This document shows, one piece after another, positions 1 through 8,389 of a stretch of 64,000 bases of DNA. Numbering within the stretch: position 1 is the stretch's first letter; each line of letters starts with the position of its first letter. Source of the DNA: Oceanospirillaceae bacterium (GTDB taxonomy: Bacteria > Pseudomonadota > Gammaproteobacteria > Pseudomonadales > Balneatricaceae); contig JABGSN010000002.1 in NCBI GenBank assembly GCA_018647765.1, positions 49,071 to 113,070 on the forward strand. The letters are read 5' to 3'. The notes under the pieces were generated by a model that had not been told where the DNA came from, searched no databases, and was given only the letters and a program-made list of their open reading frames with translations. A program made the position numbers and the translations under genes.

Positions 1-682
1 CTAACGGCGCATCAATCACCAATAAGCTGCCATCCTTTTGTGTCAGTATCATTTGTGTACACGCCAACCACAAACGCCCCACGCCAAAATAACCCTCACA
101 AGCACGATTCAATAAACCTTTTCCATGACGCGAGTCTCCCACGATCGGATGACCTACATGCTTTAAATGGCGCCTGAGCTGATGTTTGCGTCCGCTGACA
201 GGCTGACACTGCATTAACGATAAACGCGTGGTTTCATAGCGGTCCACAGTCAACGGAATTTCAAACTCTTGTATACATTGCACATGGGTTAAGGCGGCTT
301 TAGCCTCGCCATCACCTTTAACCCCTGCATAATCATCGGCCTCGTTTTTTAATGCATGATCAATAGACCTGTGTTTAGGCCCGTAACCCCGTACTAAGGC
401 TAAGTAGGTTTTTTGAATCCGATGTTGTTGAAACTGCTGGCCATAAAAACTTGCGGCTTCTCTAGATAGCGCAAACACCAAAACCCCAGAGGTCGGTTTA
501 TCTAACCGATGCAGAGGGTACACATGCTGCCCAAGCTGATTGCGTAATTCTTGTACTGCAAAACGGGTTTCACGCTTATCTATGGGACTGCGGTGCACTA
601 ACAAACCACTGGGTTTATTTATAGCCACTAATTCCGCATCTTGATAAATAATTAACAGCCTAGGCTGTAGATTGTCACACAT
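1..682 (-). CDS. truC: tRNA pseudouridine(65) synthase TruC, 3' end cut by window edge
   Basis: RluA-family pseudouridine synthase, read from an ATG at 682 leftwards without a stop to the window edge, so about 227 of the roughly 250-260 residues usual for TruC are visible. The catalytic-Asp motif HRLDKPTSG is present, preceded by INKPSGLLVHRS and followed by the TruC-like stretch GRKHQLRRHLKHVGHPIVGD. The family isomerises U65 in the T-stem of certain tRNAs in the cytoplasm. The motif spacing fits TruC better than RluC/RluD, and no N-terminal S4 domain is present. It is separated from the next upstream same-strand gene by a strong terminator. The C-terminus is unseen. Confidence 0.88.
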   Translation of the reverse strand, partial: MCDNLQPRLLIIYQDAELVAINKPSGLLVHRSPIDKRETRFAVQELRNQLGQHVYPLHRLDKPTSGVLVFALSREAASFYGQQFQQHRIQKTYLALVRGYGPKHRSIDHALKNEADDYAGVKGDGEAKAALTHVQCIQEFEIPLTVDRYETTRLSLMQCQPVSGRKHQLRRHLKHVGHPIVGDSRHGKGLLNRACEGYFGVGRLWLACTQMILTQKDGSLLVIDAPL

Positions 683-705
683 GATAATAGACCCTATTTA
701 AAACC

Positions 706-747
706 AAAAAAGCCCGACTTAGAGTAATCTAAGTCGGGCTTTTTTTT
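706..747 (-). terminator. Strong rho-independent terminator (bidirectional)
   Basis: A perfect 13-bp stem (711-723 with 728-740) encloses a GTAA loop. It has an A-run on the left (706-711) and a T-run on the right (740-747), so it can stop transcription in either direction. It lies just past the stop of the binding-protein gene at 766 and before truC, and probably ends the former's transcript. Confidence 0.9.
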
Positions 748-765
748 AAGGCGTTAAGCTAGTGC

Positions 766-1956
766 TTAGTGAACCTTAACAGTAGAAAGTGCGCCACCAC
801 TAACTTCTAGCTCTTTGTACGATCCAGCAGGGTCGCCGTTCTCATCAAACTCTACGTTAGTAGCACCTTCGTAGTTAACTTCTCCGCCGTCTGCCAAGAT
901 CTGTAGACCTTTAGCTAATTCGCCAGGAAGGATGATTACGCCAGGAGCGTTAGCCACGTTGCTGATGTTAGCAACAATGCCAGCACGGTCAGCAGAACCA
1001 GCCGCTTGCATAGCAAGAGCCAACAATGCTCCAGCGTCATAGGATTGAGCAGCGTATGGAAGAGATCCATCAAACCCAGCAGCAGCAGCTACGTCGTTAA
1101 ACATTGCAGCGCCATCAGACTCAGAACCAGGCAGTGTACCAAAGGTACCTTCAATGCCGCCGTCTACGTCTAGAAGAGAATCGCCGATCATGCCGTCGCC
1201 AAGAATAAATCGATCAAATGCGCCAGAATCCAAAGAGGCTTGAATGATGCCACGACCGCCTTGGTCAATATAACCAAGTACAACTAGGTCAGCAGCACCA
1301 GAAGCCGACAAAGCGCCAACTTCAGCAGAGTAGTCTGCTTTGCCATTTTCGTGTGCGGTTTCCATAGTGATGGTACCACCAGCGGCACGGTATGCAGTAG
1401 CAAATGCGTCTGCTAAGCCTTTACCATAGTCACCATTTTCATAAGTGAGAGCTACGGTATCAATGCCACGGGCCATAACGATGCCTGCCAATACAACACC
1501 TTGACGTGCGTCAGAAGGAGCAGTACGGAAGAATACGCCGTTGTCGTCGATACTAGTAAGGCCAGGAGAAGTCGCAGATGGGGAAATCATTGCAACGCCG
1601 TTTGGCGCGCCTACGTTCTTAGCAATGGCGCCAGTAACACCAGAACAGTCAGCACCCATGATGGCGACAACGCCATCGGAGTTAACCAAACGTTCAGCAG
1701 CAGCAGTAGCAGCAGCAGCGTCTACACACGTAGAGTCACCACGTACTGAAACAATGCTATCACCACCTAACAATAAACCAGAGTTTGATGCTTCGTCAAA
1801 GGCCAACTCGGCACTGTCAGCCATAGCTGGTGTTAATGATTCGATAGGGCCAGTGAAACCAAGGATTACACCCACCTTAATATCTGCATGAGCGGCACCA
1901 GCAATTAGAGATGCAGCTGCGGTAGCTAGAAGTGTCTTTTTAAATGTGTTTTGCAT
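766..1956 (-). CDS. Branched-chain amino acid-type ABC transporter periplasmic binding protein (orphan)
   Basis: LivK/Peripla_BP_6-type substrate-binding protein of 396 aa. Residues 1-24 form a Sec signal peptide (charged MQNTFKK, hydrophobic core, AAHA cleavage site). The mature part opens with DIKVGVILGFTGPIE, the typical first strand and ligand loop of this fold. Cys77 and Cys105 are placed as in family members with a disulfide. The start has a good Shine-Dalgarno (AGAGGAA, about 7 nt upstream). No LivHMGF permease or ATPase gene lies nearby and the gene is closed by its own strong terminator, so it is a monocistronic orphan. Ligand unknown: an amino acid, amide or urea-like compound are all possible. 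Confidence 0.85.
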   Translation of the reverse strand: MQNTFKKTLLATAAASLIAGAAHADIKVGVILGFTGPIESLTPAMADSAELAFDEASNSGLLLGGDSIVSVRGDSTCVDAAAATAAAERLVNSDGVVAIMGADCSGVTGAIAKNVGAPNGVAMISPSATSPGLTSIDDNGVFFRTAPSDARQGVVLAGIVMARGIDTVALTYENGDYGKGLADAFATAYRAAGGTITMETAHENGKADYSAEVGALSASGAADLVVLGYIDQGGRGIIQASLDSGAFDRFILGDGMIGDSLLDVDGGIEGTFGTLPGSESDGAAMFNDVAAAAGFDGSLPYAAQSYDAGALLALAMQAAGSADRAGIVANISNVANAPGVIILPGELAKGLQILADGGEVNYEGATNVEFDENGDPAGSYKELEVSGGALSTVKVH

Positions 1957-2287
1957 TAACCTATTCCTCTAGGAATTTTATATTTATGTTATGGCATTGG
2001 TCACTTTCAAACGTATTTGAGGTGAATTCATGTAGTCGTAAGCTAATTGGTAGAACGAAACTACTGCCGGTCGTCGTACGGCCTATGTGCCGCAGCGAAG
2101 AGCCGAGTATATCCGCTAGTAATACTCTATATCAAACCCTATTTGCGACATACAATTATAAAAACTCACCTTTTGGCACAAAAACCTCTATTTTGCCGTT
2201 AAAGCAGGTTTATTTATAGACACTTAACACACAGCCAGATAACCTACTATACTTATCCGTTGTTTGACTAATTAGATAGAGACTCCC
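1957..2287. other. Intergenic region between divergent binding-protein gene and metA
   Basis: No coding potential recognised in 331 bases. It must contain both divergent promoters. On the minus strand a TTGAAA (2010-2005) and CATAAA (1988-1983), 16 nt apart, could serve the binding-protein gene, but the match is weak. The metA-side promoter is listed separately. I looked for a SAM or other riboswitch before metA and see no conserved riboswitch core. Confidence 0.5.
2224..2253 (+). promoter_or_regulatory. Candidate sigma-70 promoter for metA
   Basis: TTAACA (2224-2229) and TATACT (2248-2253) are separated by 18 nt, each one mismatch from consensus. The predicted start near 2260 would give a leader of about 28 nt before the metA ATG. 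Sequence-only prediction. Confidence 0.45.
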
Positions 2288-3217
2288 ATGCCAATCCGTA
2301 TTCCAGACGCCCTGCCTGCCACCAGTGTATTGCAACAGGAAAACGTATTTGTAATGACGGAAACACAGGCGTTAAAACAAGATATTCGCCCGCTCAAGGT
2401 TATTATCCTCAACCTGATGCCCAAAAAGATCGAAACCGAAAACCAGATTATGCGTTTATTGTCTAACTCGCCGCTGCAAGTAGACATTGAACTGTTGCGT
2501 ATCGACAACCGTACCAGCAAGAATACCCCGTCTGAACACTTGAATAGTTTCTACCGTAATTTCGAGCAGATCAAACAGCACAATTACGACGGCCTAATTA
2601 TTACCGGTGCACCCTTAGGTTTAGTGGCCTTTGAAGATGTTGTTTATTGGCCCCAAGTGGATGAAATCATTCAATGGTCGCGCACCCACGTGACCTCAAC
2701 CTTATTTTTATGCTGGGCCGCACAAGCTGGGCTCAAGTCTTTATATGGTTTACCCAAACAAACCCGTTCACAAAAACTATCTGGCATCTATCGCCAAAAC
2801 GTTAACCCGGGGCATGACACCCTCACCCGTGGATTTGACGACCACTTTCTAGCCCCGCAGTCACGTACCGCAGACTTTCCCGTAGACTATATTCAAGCCA
2901 ATACCGATCTCATCGTATTAGCCCAATCTGACGCCACGGGAGCTTACCTAATGACCAGTGAAGACCGCCGGCAGGTGTATGTTACCGGTCACCCCGAATA
3001 CAGCGCCCACACCTTGGCCAACGAGTACCATCGCGACCAAGCCGCTGGTTTGAACCCCATGTTACCGATTAACTATTTTCCCAATGACGACGTCACTGCT
3101 ACACCAAGAGCCACATGGCGCAGTCATGGTCATTTGTTTTTTAGCAACTGGCTCAATTACTGTGTTTATCAAGCCACGCCTTTTGATTTAAAAGACATAC
3201 TGCCCTCGCAAGATTAA
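2288..3217 (+). CDS. metA: Homoserine O-succinyltransferase MetA
   Basis: Full-length 309-aa MetA, close to the enterobacterial enzyme throughout ([22 protein letters not shown] core). It acylates L-homoserine as the first committed step of methionine synthesis in the cytoplasm. The catalytic Cys142 lies in [10 protein letters not shown], and His235/Glu237 in VTGHPEYS; Lys163 and Arg193 are conserved. Residue 111 is Gly, which in characterised MetA proteins goes with succinyl-CoA rather than acetyl-CoA use (Glu111), so succinyl transfer is inferred. It appears monocistronic; a palindromic repeat follows its stop and overlaps the end of the convergent gene. Confidence 0.95.
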   Translation: MPIRIPDALPATSVLQQENVFVMTETQALKQDIRPLKVIILNLMPKKIETENQIMRLLSNSPLQVDIELLRIDNRTSKNTPSEHLNSFYRNFEQIKQHNYDGLIITGAPLGLVAFEDVVYWPQVDEIIQWSRTHVTSTLFLCWAAQAGLKSLYGLPKQTRSQKLSGIYRQNVNPGHDTLTRGFDDHFLAPQSRTADFPVDYIQANTDLIVLAQSDATGAYLMTSEDRRQVYVTGHPEYSAHTLANEYHRDQAAGLNPMLPINYFPNDDVTATPRATWRSHGHLFFSNWLNYCVYQATPFDLKDILPSQD

Positions 3218-3222
3218 TGTGG

Positions 3223-3247
3223 GTCGTCCTGACCCAGGTCAGGATCT
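3223..3247 (+). repeat. REP-like palindromic repeat, copy 1
   Basis: Starts GTCGTCCTGACC, short loop, then GGTCAGGATCT. It matches the dispersed family seen at 24393, 24432, 37208, 42302, 42335 and 46700. It overlaps the last codons and the TGA stop of the convergent Cds1-like gene (stop at 3239-3241), so part of that protein's C-terminus is encoded by the repeat. Confidence 0.75.
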
Positions 3248-4285
3248 CATCAACGCGGCTATTTCTTTTTGATACACGTCCGTATCACCCAGCGTTTGGG
3301 CCACCCATTGCGGGTCATGATAAGTCTGTAAATAACGATCACCAGCATCACACAATAAGGTCACAATAGACCCCGTTAAGGCCTGCTCTCGCATTTGTTG
3401 GGCCACTTGCATCGCCCCCCAAAGATTAGTGCCAGTAGAGGGCCCAGCCTTACGCCCCGTCGCCTGCTCCAACCATACCATGGCAGCAACACTGGCTAAA
3501 TCTGGCACCTGCATCATCTCGTCAATCACACCCGGCATAAACGAAGCTTCAACTTGCGGCCGCCCGATGCCCTCTATACGGCTGCTAATGCCTGTTACCA
3601 GCGTAGGGTCTTCAGTCATATAGCTGGGATAGAAAGCCGAATTTTCCGGATCAACCACCACCAACTTAGTGTCGTAACCCATATATCGGACATATCGGCC
3701 AAGGGTTGCCGAGGTACCGCCGGTACCTGCACTCATTACAATAGCATAGGGAACAGAGTTAACTTCGCTAGCCATTTGATTAAAAATACTTTCTGCAATG
3801 TTGTTATTGCCGCGCCAGTCCGTCGCACGTTCGGCATACATAAACTGATCCATAAAATAGCCGTTATGCTCGACCGCCAGAGCCACCGCTGCATCATGCA
3901 TTTGAGTGGCACTGTCCACGTAATGACAACGGCCACCAAAACGTTCGATTTGAGCGATTTTTTGCGCTGACGTAGAACGCGGCATTACCGCCACAAAAGG
4001 CAAGCCCACTAAGCGCGCAAAATAAGCCTCAGATACGGCGGTACTGCCCGAAGAGGCCTCTACTACCATGGTGGTTGAGGTTATTTTGCCGTTACATAGC
4101 GCGTACAAAAACAATGAGCGCGCTAATCGATGTTTTAAACTACCCGTTGGGTGAGTGCTTTCGTCCTTTAAATACAGATCAATTTGATCAAATCCAGGCA
4201 AGTCTAACTTTATCAAATGGGTATCAGCCGAGCGCTGATAATCGGCGTTAATGGCGGCAATGGCCTGAGTGGTCCACGATCTCAC
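3239..4285 (-). CDS. PLP-dependent cysteine synthase/desulfhydrase-family protein (Cds1-like)
   Basis: 348-aa fold-type II PLP enzyme. The N-terminal [13 protein letters not shown] and [20 protein letters not shown] resemble the Cds1-type cysteine desulfhydrase branch described in mycobacteria rather than CysK/CysM. The PLP lysine is the K of TGSLKHR; the substrate loop reads EASSGST where CysK has [15 protein letters not shown] is the phosphate-binding loop. Likely chemistry is beta-elimination on cysteine or a related amino acid, releasing sulfide and pyruvate, but substrate is not provable here. Its stop codon lies inside a palindromic repeat. The EamA transporter gene upstream on the same strand may be cotranscribed. 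Confidence 0.75.
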   Translation of the reverse strand: MRSWTTQAIAAINADYQRSADTHLIKLDLPGFDQIDLYLKDESTHPTGSLKHRLARSLFLYALCNGKITSTTMVVEASSGSTAVSEAYFARLVGLPFVAVMPRSTSAQKIAQIERFGGRCHYVDSATQMHDAAVALAVEHNGYFMDQFMYAERATDWRGNNNIAESIFNQMASEVNSVPYAIVMSAGTGGTSATLGRYVRYMGYDTKLVVVDPENSAFYPSYMTEDPTLVTGISSRIEGIGRPQVEASFMPGVIDEMMQVPDLASVAAMVWLEQATGRKAGPSTGTNLWGAMQVAQQMREQALTGSIVTLLCDAGDRYLQTYHDPQWVAQTLGDTDVYQKEIAALMRS

Positions 4286-4305
4286 AGATACTCCACTAAA
4301 TAGTA

Positions 4306-5214
4306 TTAAATAACGTCAATGCGGCCATCATGGGCGGCTCTGACTTTGCGACTCAGCTTAAGTTCGCGCCAAGAAACATAAGCCCCACTTAAACAAATAA
4401 TAGCAATACCTAACCACACGTAAGCATCAGGAAAAAAACCAAATACCAGATAACTAATTGCGGTGGCTGCTACAATTTCAAAATAGTTAAATGGGCTCAA
4501 TTGAGACGCCGTTGCGTACTCACAAGCCATGATAATTAAGTAATGCCCGATAGCTGCAAACAACCCCATACTTGCCATCATCACCAAGGCCTTTAGGTCA
4601 GGTGTTTGCCATACACTCGCTACTAACGGTGTCAGTACCAGTATGCCACCTACGGCAGTGTAGAACAACGTTAGCAGGGGTTCGCCCGTGGCACGCAAGC
4701 GACGCGTGAACATAATGTAAAAGGCGTAACCCACACCTGCCACTAGGGCCCACAATACACTGGGGTTAAAGGCGTCTGAACTCGGCCTAAGCACCACCAC
4801 AACGCCTACAAACCCACAAACAACAGCAACACCTCTAGGCCAGTCAAATGATTCACCTAACCAAAAGGGTGCAATCACAGCCACTATGAGAGGCGACACA
4901 AACAATAGAGTTAATGAGGTCGGAATGGGGTTGTCTCTAATGGCCAAAAAGAACGCCAAGGTGGTAACAGTTAGCATTAGGCTACGTAAAAACTGATACC
5001 CCGGTTGCTGCGGCAAACGCCACCACACAGTGCCTTTCCACATCAGTATAGGTAACAACCATAAACCATGAAAAACAAACCTCGCCCAGGTGACTTGCAA
5101 GACCGGATAATCGGTAGACAATAGCTTGGCAAACAAGTCCAGCACCGGCACCATCAACATGGCAATAATCATGAGTACAATGCCCACTAGTGGACGGTTA
5201 GAGGTCGATGGCAT
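4306..5214 (-). CDS. EamA/DMT-family inner-membrane transporter
   Basis: Drug/metabolite-transporter protein with about ten hydrophobic segments in two EamA repeats; the first begins [14 protein letters not shown] and the second around [19 protein letters not shown]. The ATG at 5214 ([11 protein letters not shown]) is chosen because family members start just before the first helix. An upstream ATG at 5256 would add 14 residues, and neither has a strong Shine-Dalgarno. It lies 20 nt upstream of the Cds1-like gene on the same strand, which hints at export of a related amino-acid metabolite, but substrate is unknown. Confidence 0.78.
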   Translation of the reverse strand: MPSTSNRPLVGIVLMIIAMLMVPVLDLFAKLLSTDYPVLQVTWARFVFHGLWLLPILMWKGTVWWRLPQQPGYQFLRSLMLTVTTLAFFLAIRDNPIPTSLTLLFVSPLIVAVIAPFWLGESFDWPRGVAVVCGFVGVVVVLRPSSDAFNPSVLWALVAGVGYAFYIMFTRRLRATGEPLLTLFYTAVGGILVLTPLVASVWQTPDLKALVMMASMGLFAAIGHYLIIMACEYATASQLSPFNYFEIVAATAISYLVFGFFPDAYVWLGIAIICLSGAYVSWRELKLSRKVRAAHDGRIDVI

Positions 5215-5330
5215 AGTGACAAATCCATAGTTAAACAGCCATGAAAGGGGCATCACTTTAGCCCAATTAAAACTGCTTGCCTAGCACTTTAGTCTAGCAC
5301 TAGAATGGGCCACCAAAACCTCTAACTACG

Positions 5331-5680
5331 CATGTCATGGAATTCAACCACTTTTTATCCAGTTATATGCCAGACCCCAGCATTGGTGGCCAGCAATTAT
5401 TTAAAGACAAGCAAGACGCACGTCAAACTTTAGCTTTGGCCTATGAATACTTTAAACGTTTTGATAATGTTTATGGTGGCCTAGGCATTGTGCATAATGG
5501 CTGCATTGAAGCTTTGCGTAGGCCACAAACGATGGAAAACTAGCTGTGTACGCCGACCTTGGTATCGACGAGGTCATTTGTAACCTCAACGTAGGTCGCA
5601 GCCAAAGTGATGCCCTAGCTGCCATGGAGTATATGGCAAAACAGGTCATACCTAATTTTTCACAACTCAATATAGCTTAA
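5331..5680 (+). pseudogene. Remnant of a luciferase-like (LLM) flavin monooxygenase
   Basis: Only the C-terminal third of an LLM-class oxidoreductase can be read. The first segment (from about 5337) contains SLALAY-like text, YEYFKRFDNVYGG and NGCIEALRRP, and stops at a TAG (5541-5543). The reading then resumes one frame over from 5540 with LAVYADLGIDEVICNLNVGR to a stop at 5678-5680, 46 codons. One extra A in the GAAAAC run at 5535-5540 would restore the frame. The roughly 200+ residue N-terminal TIM-barrel part is absent: a stop in frame at 5301 and the EamA gene leave no room. So this is a truncated and frameshifted gene, not a sequencing slip alone. Confidence 0.7.
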
Positions 5681-5689
5681 GGAAATTTT

Positions 5690-5908
5690 ATGCCTCTAAT
5701 TACCGTAGAAATGTTTGAAGGCCGCACTGTCGACCAAAAACGAGAGCTGGTCCGCGCCCTAACCGACACCTTCTGCGAGGTGGCCGGTGGCAGCCCTGCG
5801 GCTGTGCAAATCATGATTCGAGACGTTGCCAAATCAAACTGGGGCGCTGGTGGGGAATTATGCAGCGACAAGTTCCCCGACAAGCCGAACACCAATGACA
5901 CAAAATAA
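5690..5908 (+). CDS. 4-oxalocrotonate tautomerase-family protein
   Basis: 72-aa member of the tautomerase superfamily. It starts MPLITVEMFEGR, so Pro1, the catalytic base of the family after Met removal, is present, with Arg11 in the usual position, followed by KRELVRALTDTFCEVAG and the hydrophobic VQIMIRDV strand. Such proteins isomerise enol/keto acids in aromatic or other ring-cleavage pathways and act as hexamers. It lies 9 nt after the monooxygenase remnant with a fair Shine-Dalgarno (AAGGAAATTTT) and directly abuts the next ORF. It may be the survivor of a degraded catabolic operon. Confidence 0.82.
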   Translation: MPLITVEMFEGRTVDQKRELVRALTDTFCEVAGGSPAAVQIMIRDVAKSNWGAGGELCSDKFPDKPNTNDTK

Positions 5909-6130
5909 ATGCACGCCTTATGTGATTACCGAATTAGTAGCTTAGCATTACGGCAACACCTGCAAGTGTCTCTGCAAGACGCCGAACCCTTACTTGATGC
6001 TTTGGTGGGGCGCTGGTTTACCACAAGTTTCGCGGCCACCAACGCCGACGTCATTGAGCGTCGAAAACAAGTCGCAATGCCTTTGTTGGCATTTTTTCAA
6101 TCTTATGCTTGCCTAAGCAAAGGAGTCTAA
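5909..6130 (+). CDS. Small protein of unknown function, coupled between tautomerase and deacetylase
   Basis: 73-aa reading frame whose ATG follows the tautomerase stop with no gap and whose TAA shares one base with the next gene's ATG, an arrangement typical of translational coupling. The N-terminal part (ISSLALRQHLQVSLQDAEPL then LLDALVGRWF) has the helix-turn-helix look of a small winged-helix protein such as FeoC-like regulators, but no diagnostic residue is present and I do not assign a function. No signal peptide or membrane helix. Confidence 0.55.
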   Translation: MHALCDYRISSLALRQHLQVSLQDAEPLLDALVGRWFTTSFAATNADVIERRKQVAMPLLAFFQSYACLSKGV

Positions 6131-7203
6131 TGACTTTATTACGCCTATTATTAGCCACCACATTGGTCACCAACTTGGGTCTGAGTACCATAAGCCATAG
6201 TGCCGATAGCTTTAACATTCTGCTGTATCATCACATTAGCAGCACAGCGCCGCGCTCCACATCATTGTCGGCAGAAGAATTTGAGGGACATTTGCAGTAC
6301 CTTAAAGACAACGAATATCATGTTGTCGCCTTGGGTGACGCGCTGAAAGCTGTACAAACGGCCCAGCCCTTGCCCAGTAAGTCTGTGGTTATTACCTTTG
6401 ATGACGCCTGGCGAGACATCTATGAGCAAGGTTTACCGTTACTCAAAAAGTACGATTATCCCTTTACCGTGTTCGTAAATACGGATCCTGTAGACCAGAA
6501 TAACCGCCACGCAATGACATGGGACATGCTGCGGGATTTAAAGCACCATAAAGGCAGCCTTGCTAACCACACCCGCGACCACGCCTACCTAGTACGCAAG
6601 CCAGAGTATGATGACGTTTGGCTCAGTGCGACTTTAGCTAACATTGAACATGCACAACAGCGTTTGGAGCAAGAATTAGGGCATACTCCCAAATGGCTGG
6701 CCTACCCATTTGGCGAATACAACAATGTCCTTAAGCAGGCCCTTAAAGAGCGCGGATATACAGCCTTCGGCCAGCAGTCTGGTGGCGTGGCCGCCTTTTC
6801 CGATTGGCAAGCCCTACCCCGTTTTCCAGCGGCGGGCCGATATAGCAGCTTAAAGACCCTTAAAACCAAACTCGCTTCACAGCCGTTTCCGGCCAATTAT
6901 GCCGCCTTTGCAGAACCGGTAATACGTACGGATCACGGTCAAAACCAACAACCATTACTCACCGTCAATTTGACACAGGCACAACGACTGGGGGTGCGCC
7001 AACAGCTATCTTGCTTCATTGCTGGCAGTGCCAAAAAACCAATATGGTCAGACAAACTCAATTTTAATATTGCAGCCGACAATCCCATGGGCAAAGGTCG
7101 CAATCGTTACAATTGCACCGCGCCTATTTGGGGTCAAAAAAATTACTATTGGCTATCCCACCAGTGGCTGGTGTACGGTGGCGAAGCGCCCCCTAAGGAG
7201 TAA
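6130..7203 (+). CDS. Exported polysaccharide deacetylase (NodB/PgaB-type)
   Basis: Carbohydrate esterase 4-like protein, 357 aa from the ATG at 6130, chosen because AAAGGAG lies just upstream and a signal peptide (LLRLLLATTLVTNLGL...SHSA) follows directly. Metal and catalytic motifs: TFDDAWRD near residue 93, NHTRDHAY (HxxxH-type metal ligands) near 152, and YPFGEYN near 193. The N-terminal FNILLYHHIS resembles PgaB-type de-N-acetylases. A C-terminal segment of about 90 residues with two Cys is not recognised. It likely removes acetyl groups from a surface or periplasmic polysaccharide. The 3' end overlaps the convergent PhnD-like gene by 11 nt. Confidence 0.83.
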   Translation: MTLLRLLLATTLVTNLGLSTISHSADSFNILLYHHISSTAPRSTSLSAEEFEGHLQYLKDNEYHVVALGDALKAVQTAQPLPSKSVVITFDDAWRDIYEQGLPLLKKYDYPFTVFVNTDPVDQNNRHAMTWDMLRDLKHHKGSLANHTRDHAYLVRKPEYDDVWLSATLANIEHAQQRLEQELGHTPKWLAYPFGEYNNVLKQALKERGYTAFGQQSGGVAAFSDWQALPRFPAAGRYSSLKTLKTKLASQPFPANYAAFAEPVIRTDHGQNQQPLLTVNLTQAQRLGVRQQLSCFIAGSAKKPIWSDKLNFNIAADNPMGKGRNRYNCTAPIWGQKNYYWLSHQWLVYGGEAPPKE

Positions 7204-8023
7204 TGTGTAGGCGCGGCCGCTGACTAATGTCGTACCCCGCAGCAAGGGTTTGCTTCTGCATCAAGGCGGTGGCTTCCAGAGCCGATTCTGGTAACACTTG
7301 CATACCGGTTAAGCCCAGCTCAGATTGCAAGCCCGCTAGTTCTGGCGCCTGCATGGCTCTGGATAGGCCGGTACGTAACTGGGCAATGGTTGCAGTGTCG
7401 GTTTGCATGCCGGTCACCCATGCATGGCCAAGGGTGGATTGTGTGGTACCAATACTGCGTAATCCGGCCACCAACTGAGGTTGGTGCTGACAGACAAAAT
7501 GATAGGTAATGCAGTCGATGGCCACCAAATCAACTTTGCCTTGCTGCAACCAGCGTATGCTTTGCAAATGTGAACCCGAAATCGCACAACTCGCCACCAA
7601 CTGGTCTATCGCAACGCCGGTTTGCATCAAACTATGGTTTACAATGCCATAGCCTGATTGCGAGTTGGTGTCGTTGATGGCGACTCTAGCTTGGCGCAAG
7701 TCACTTAATTGCTCAAGCCTTGATCCGTCGGCCACTAACAACAGGCTACAATAGTCACTCCCGCGCTGTAAGGGGGTAGAAAATATTGGGCTAGCCACAT
7801 ATTGAAGCTGGCCTTTAAGTTGGCCCACCAGAGGCAAGGCACAGACCTGGCTCAACAATAGCTCTGGATGCCGCCAATGGGCCATATAATCTTCTGGCCA
7901 GCTGAGTTGGTCGGGCAACTTCGATACCCCAGCTGCATGCATATAGGACATCACAGCTTGCCACCACGCCTGCCAAAGTGGCAACAGCGGGGCTTGATTG
8001 TACATAGCAAATGAAACTGGCAT
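7193..8023 (-). CDS. PhnD/SsuA-type substrate-binding-like protein without signal peptide
   Basis: About 276 aa of the phosphate/phosphonate-binding-protein-like fold: hydrophobic VSFAMYNQAPLLPLWQAWW start, DLRQARVAINDTNSQSGYGI, and WLQQGKVDLVAIDCITYHFV, which match the hinge and ligand segments of PhnD-like proteins. No N-terminal signal peptide or lipobox can be seen from either the ATG at 8023 or the TTG at 8035, so the protein may be cytoplasmic or its true start may differ. No ABC permease or ATPase is adjacent. Ligand unknown. Confidence 0.7.
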   Translation of the reverse strand: MPVSFAMYNQAPLLPLWQAWWQAVMSYMHAAGVSKLPDQLSWPEDYMAHWRHPELLLSQVCALPLVGQLKGQLQYVASPIFSTPLQRGSDYCSLLLVADGSRLEQLSDLRQARVAINDTNSQSGYGIVNHSLMQTGVAIDQLVASCAISGSHLQSIRWLQQGKVDLVAIDCITYHFVCQHQPQLVAGLRSIGTTQSTLGHAWVTGMQTDTATIAQLRTGLSRAMQAPELAGLQSELGLTGMQVLPESALEATALMQKQTLAAGYDISQRPRLHITP

Positions 8024-8103
8024 GGTGGCGCTCAAAAGCCGCCCACTCTACCTGAAGCTAAGCCCAGAGTCACTGTTACACACTGAATATTGGCAATTGT
8101 ATA

Positions 8104-8301
8104 CTAGCCTTGCAATACTTGATAATCATGATGGGCGTGATGCTGCACCCTAGGCGGCGCGGCCATGTTACCCACGGTCACCAACTTAACAGACTGAATA
8201 CTGCCATGGTAACTCAACCACACATGGGTGGGTAACCATGCATTGCCTTCCTCAGCACGCATGGCAAGGGGCAGTAGTTCATCAAGCTCTTCAACTGACA
8301 T
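8104..8301 (-). CDS. Small hypothetical protein
   Basis: 65-aa ORF beginning MSVEELDELLPLAMRAEEGN with a His-rich tail (VQHHAHHDY). It fills the gap between the PhnD-like gene and the acyltransferase gene on the same strand, with only a weak AAGGCC ahead of its ATG. I do not recognise a family. Acidic start and composition are protein-like, but this could still be a chance frame. Confidence 0.4.
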   Translation of the reverse strand: MSVEELDELLPLAMRAEEGNAWLPTHVWLSYHGSIQSVKLVTVGNMAAPPRVQHHAHHDYQVLQG

Positions 8302-8389
8302 AAGTGGGCCTTGGTAACAACTCTTGTACCATAACCTATCGACCCATTTTGGCTAAATATTAGCCTTTCACTCGCGCTTTACTTCTCCT

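Noticed and set aside
1501..1891. Plus-strand reading frames inside the binding-protein gene
   Set aside because: They lie entirely within a well-supported gene on the other strand and have no recognisable protein features.
1957..2287. SAM riboswitch before metA
   Set aside because: No conserved SAM-I, SAM-II or SAM/SAH core could be recognised, and a plain sigma-70 promoter lies close to the ATG.
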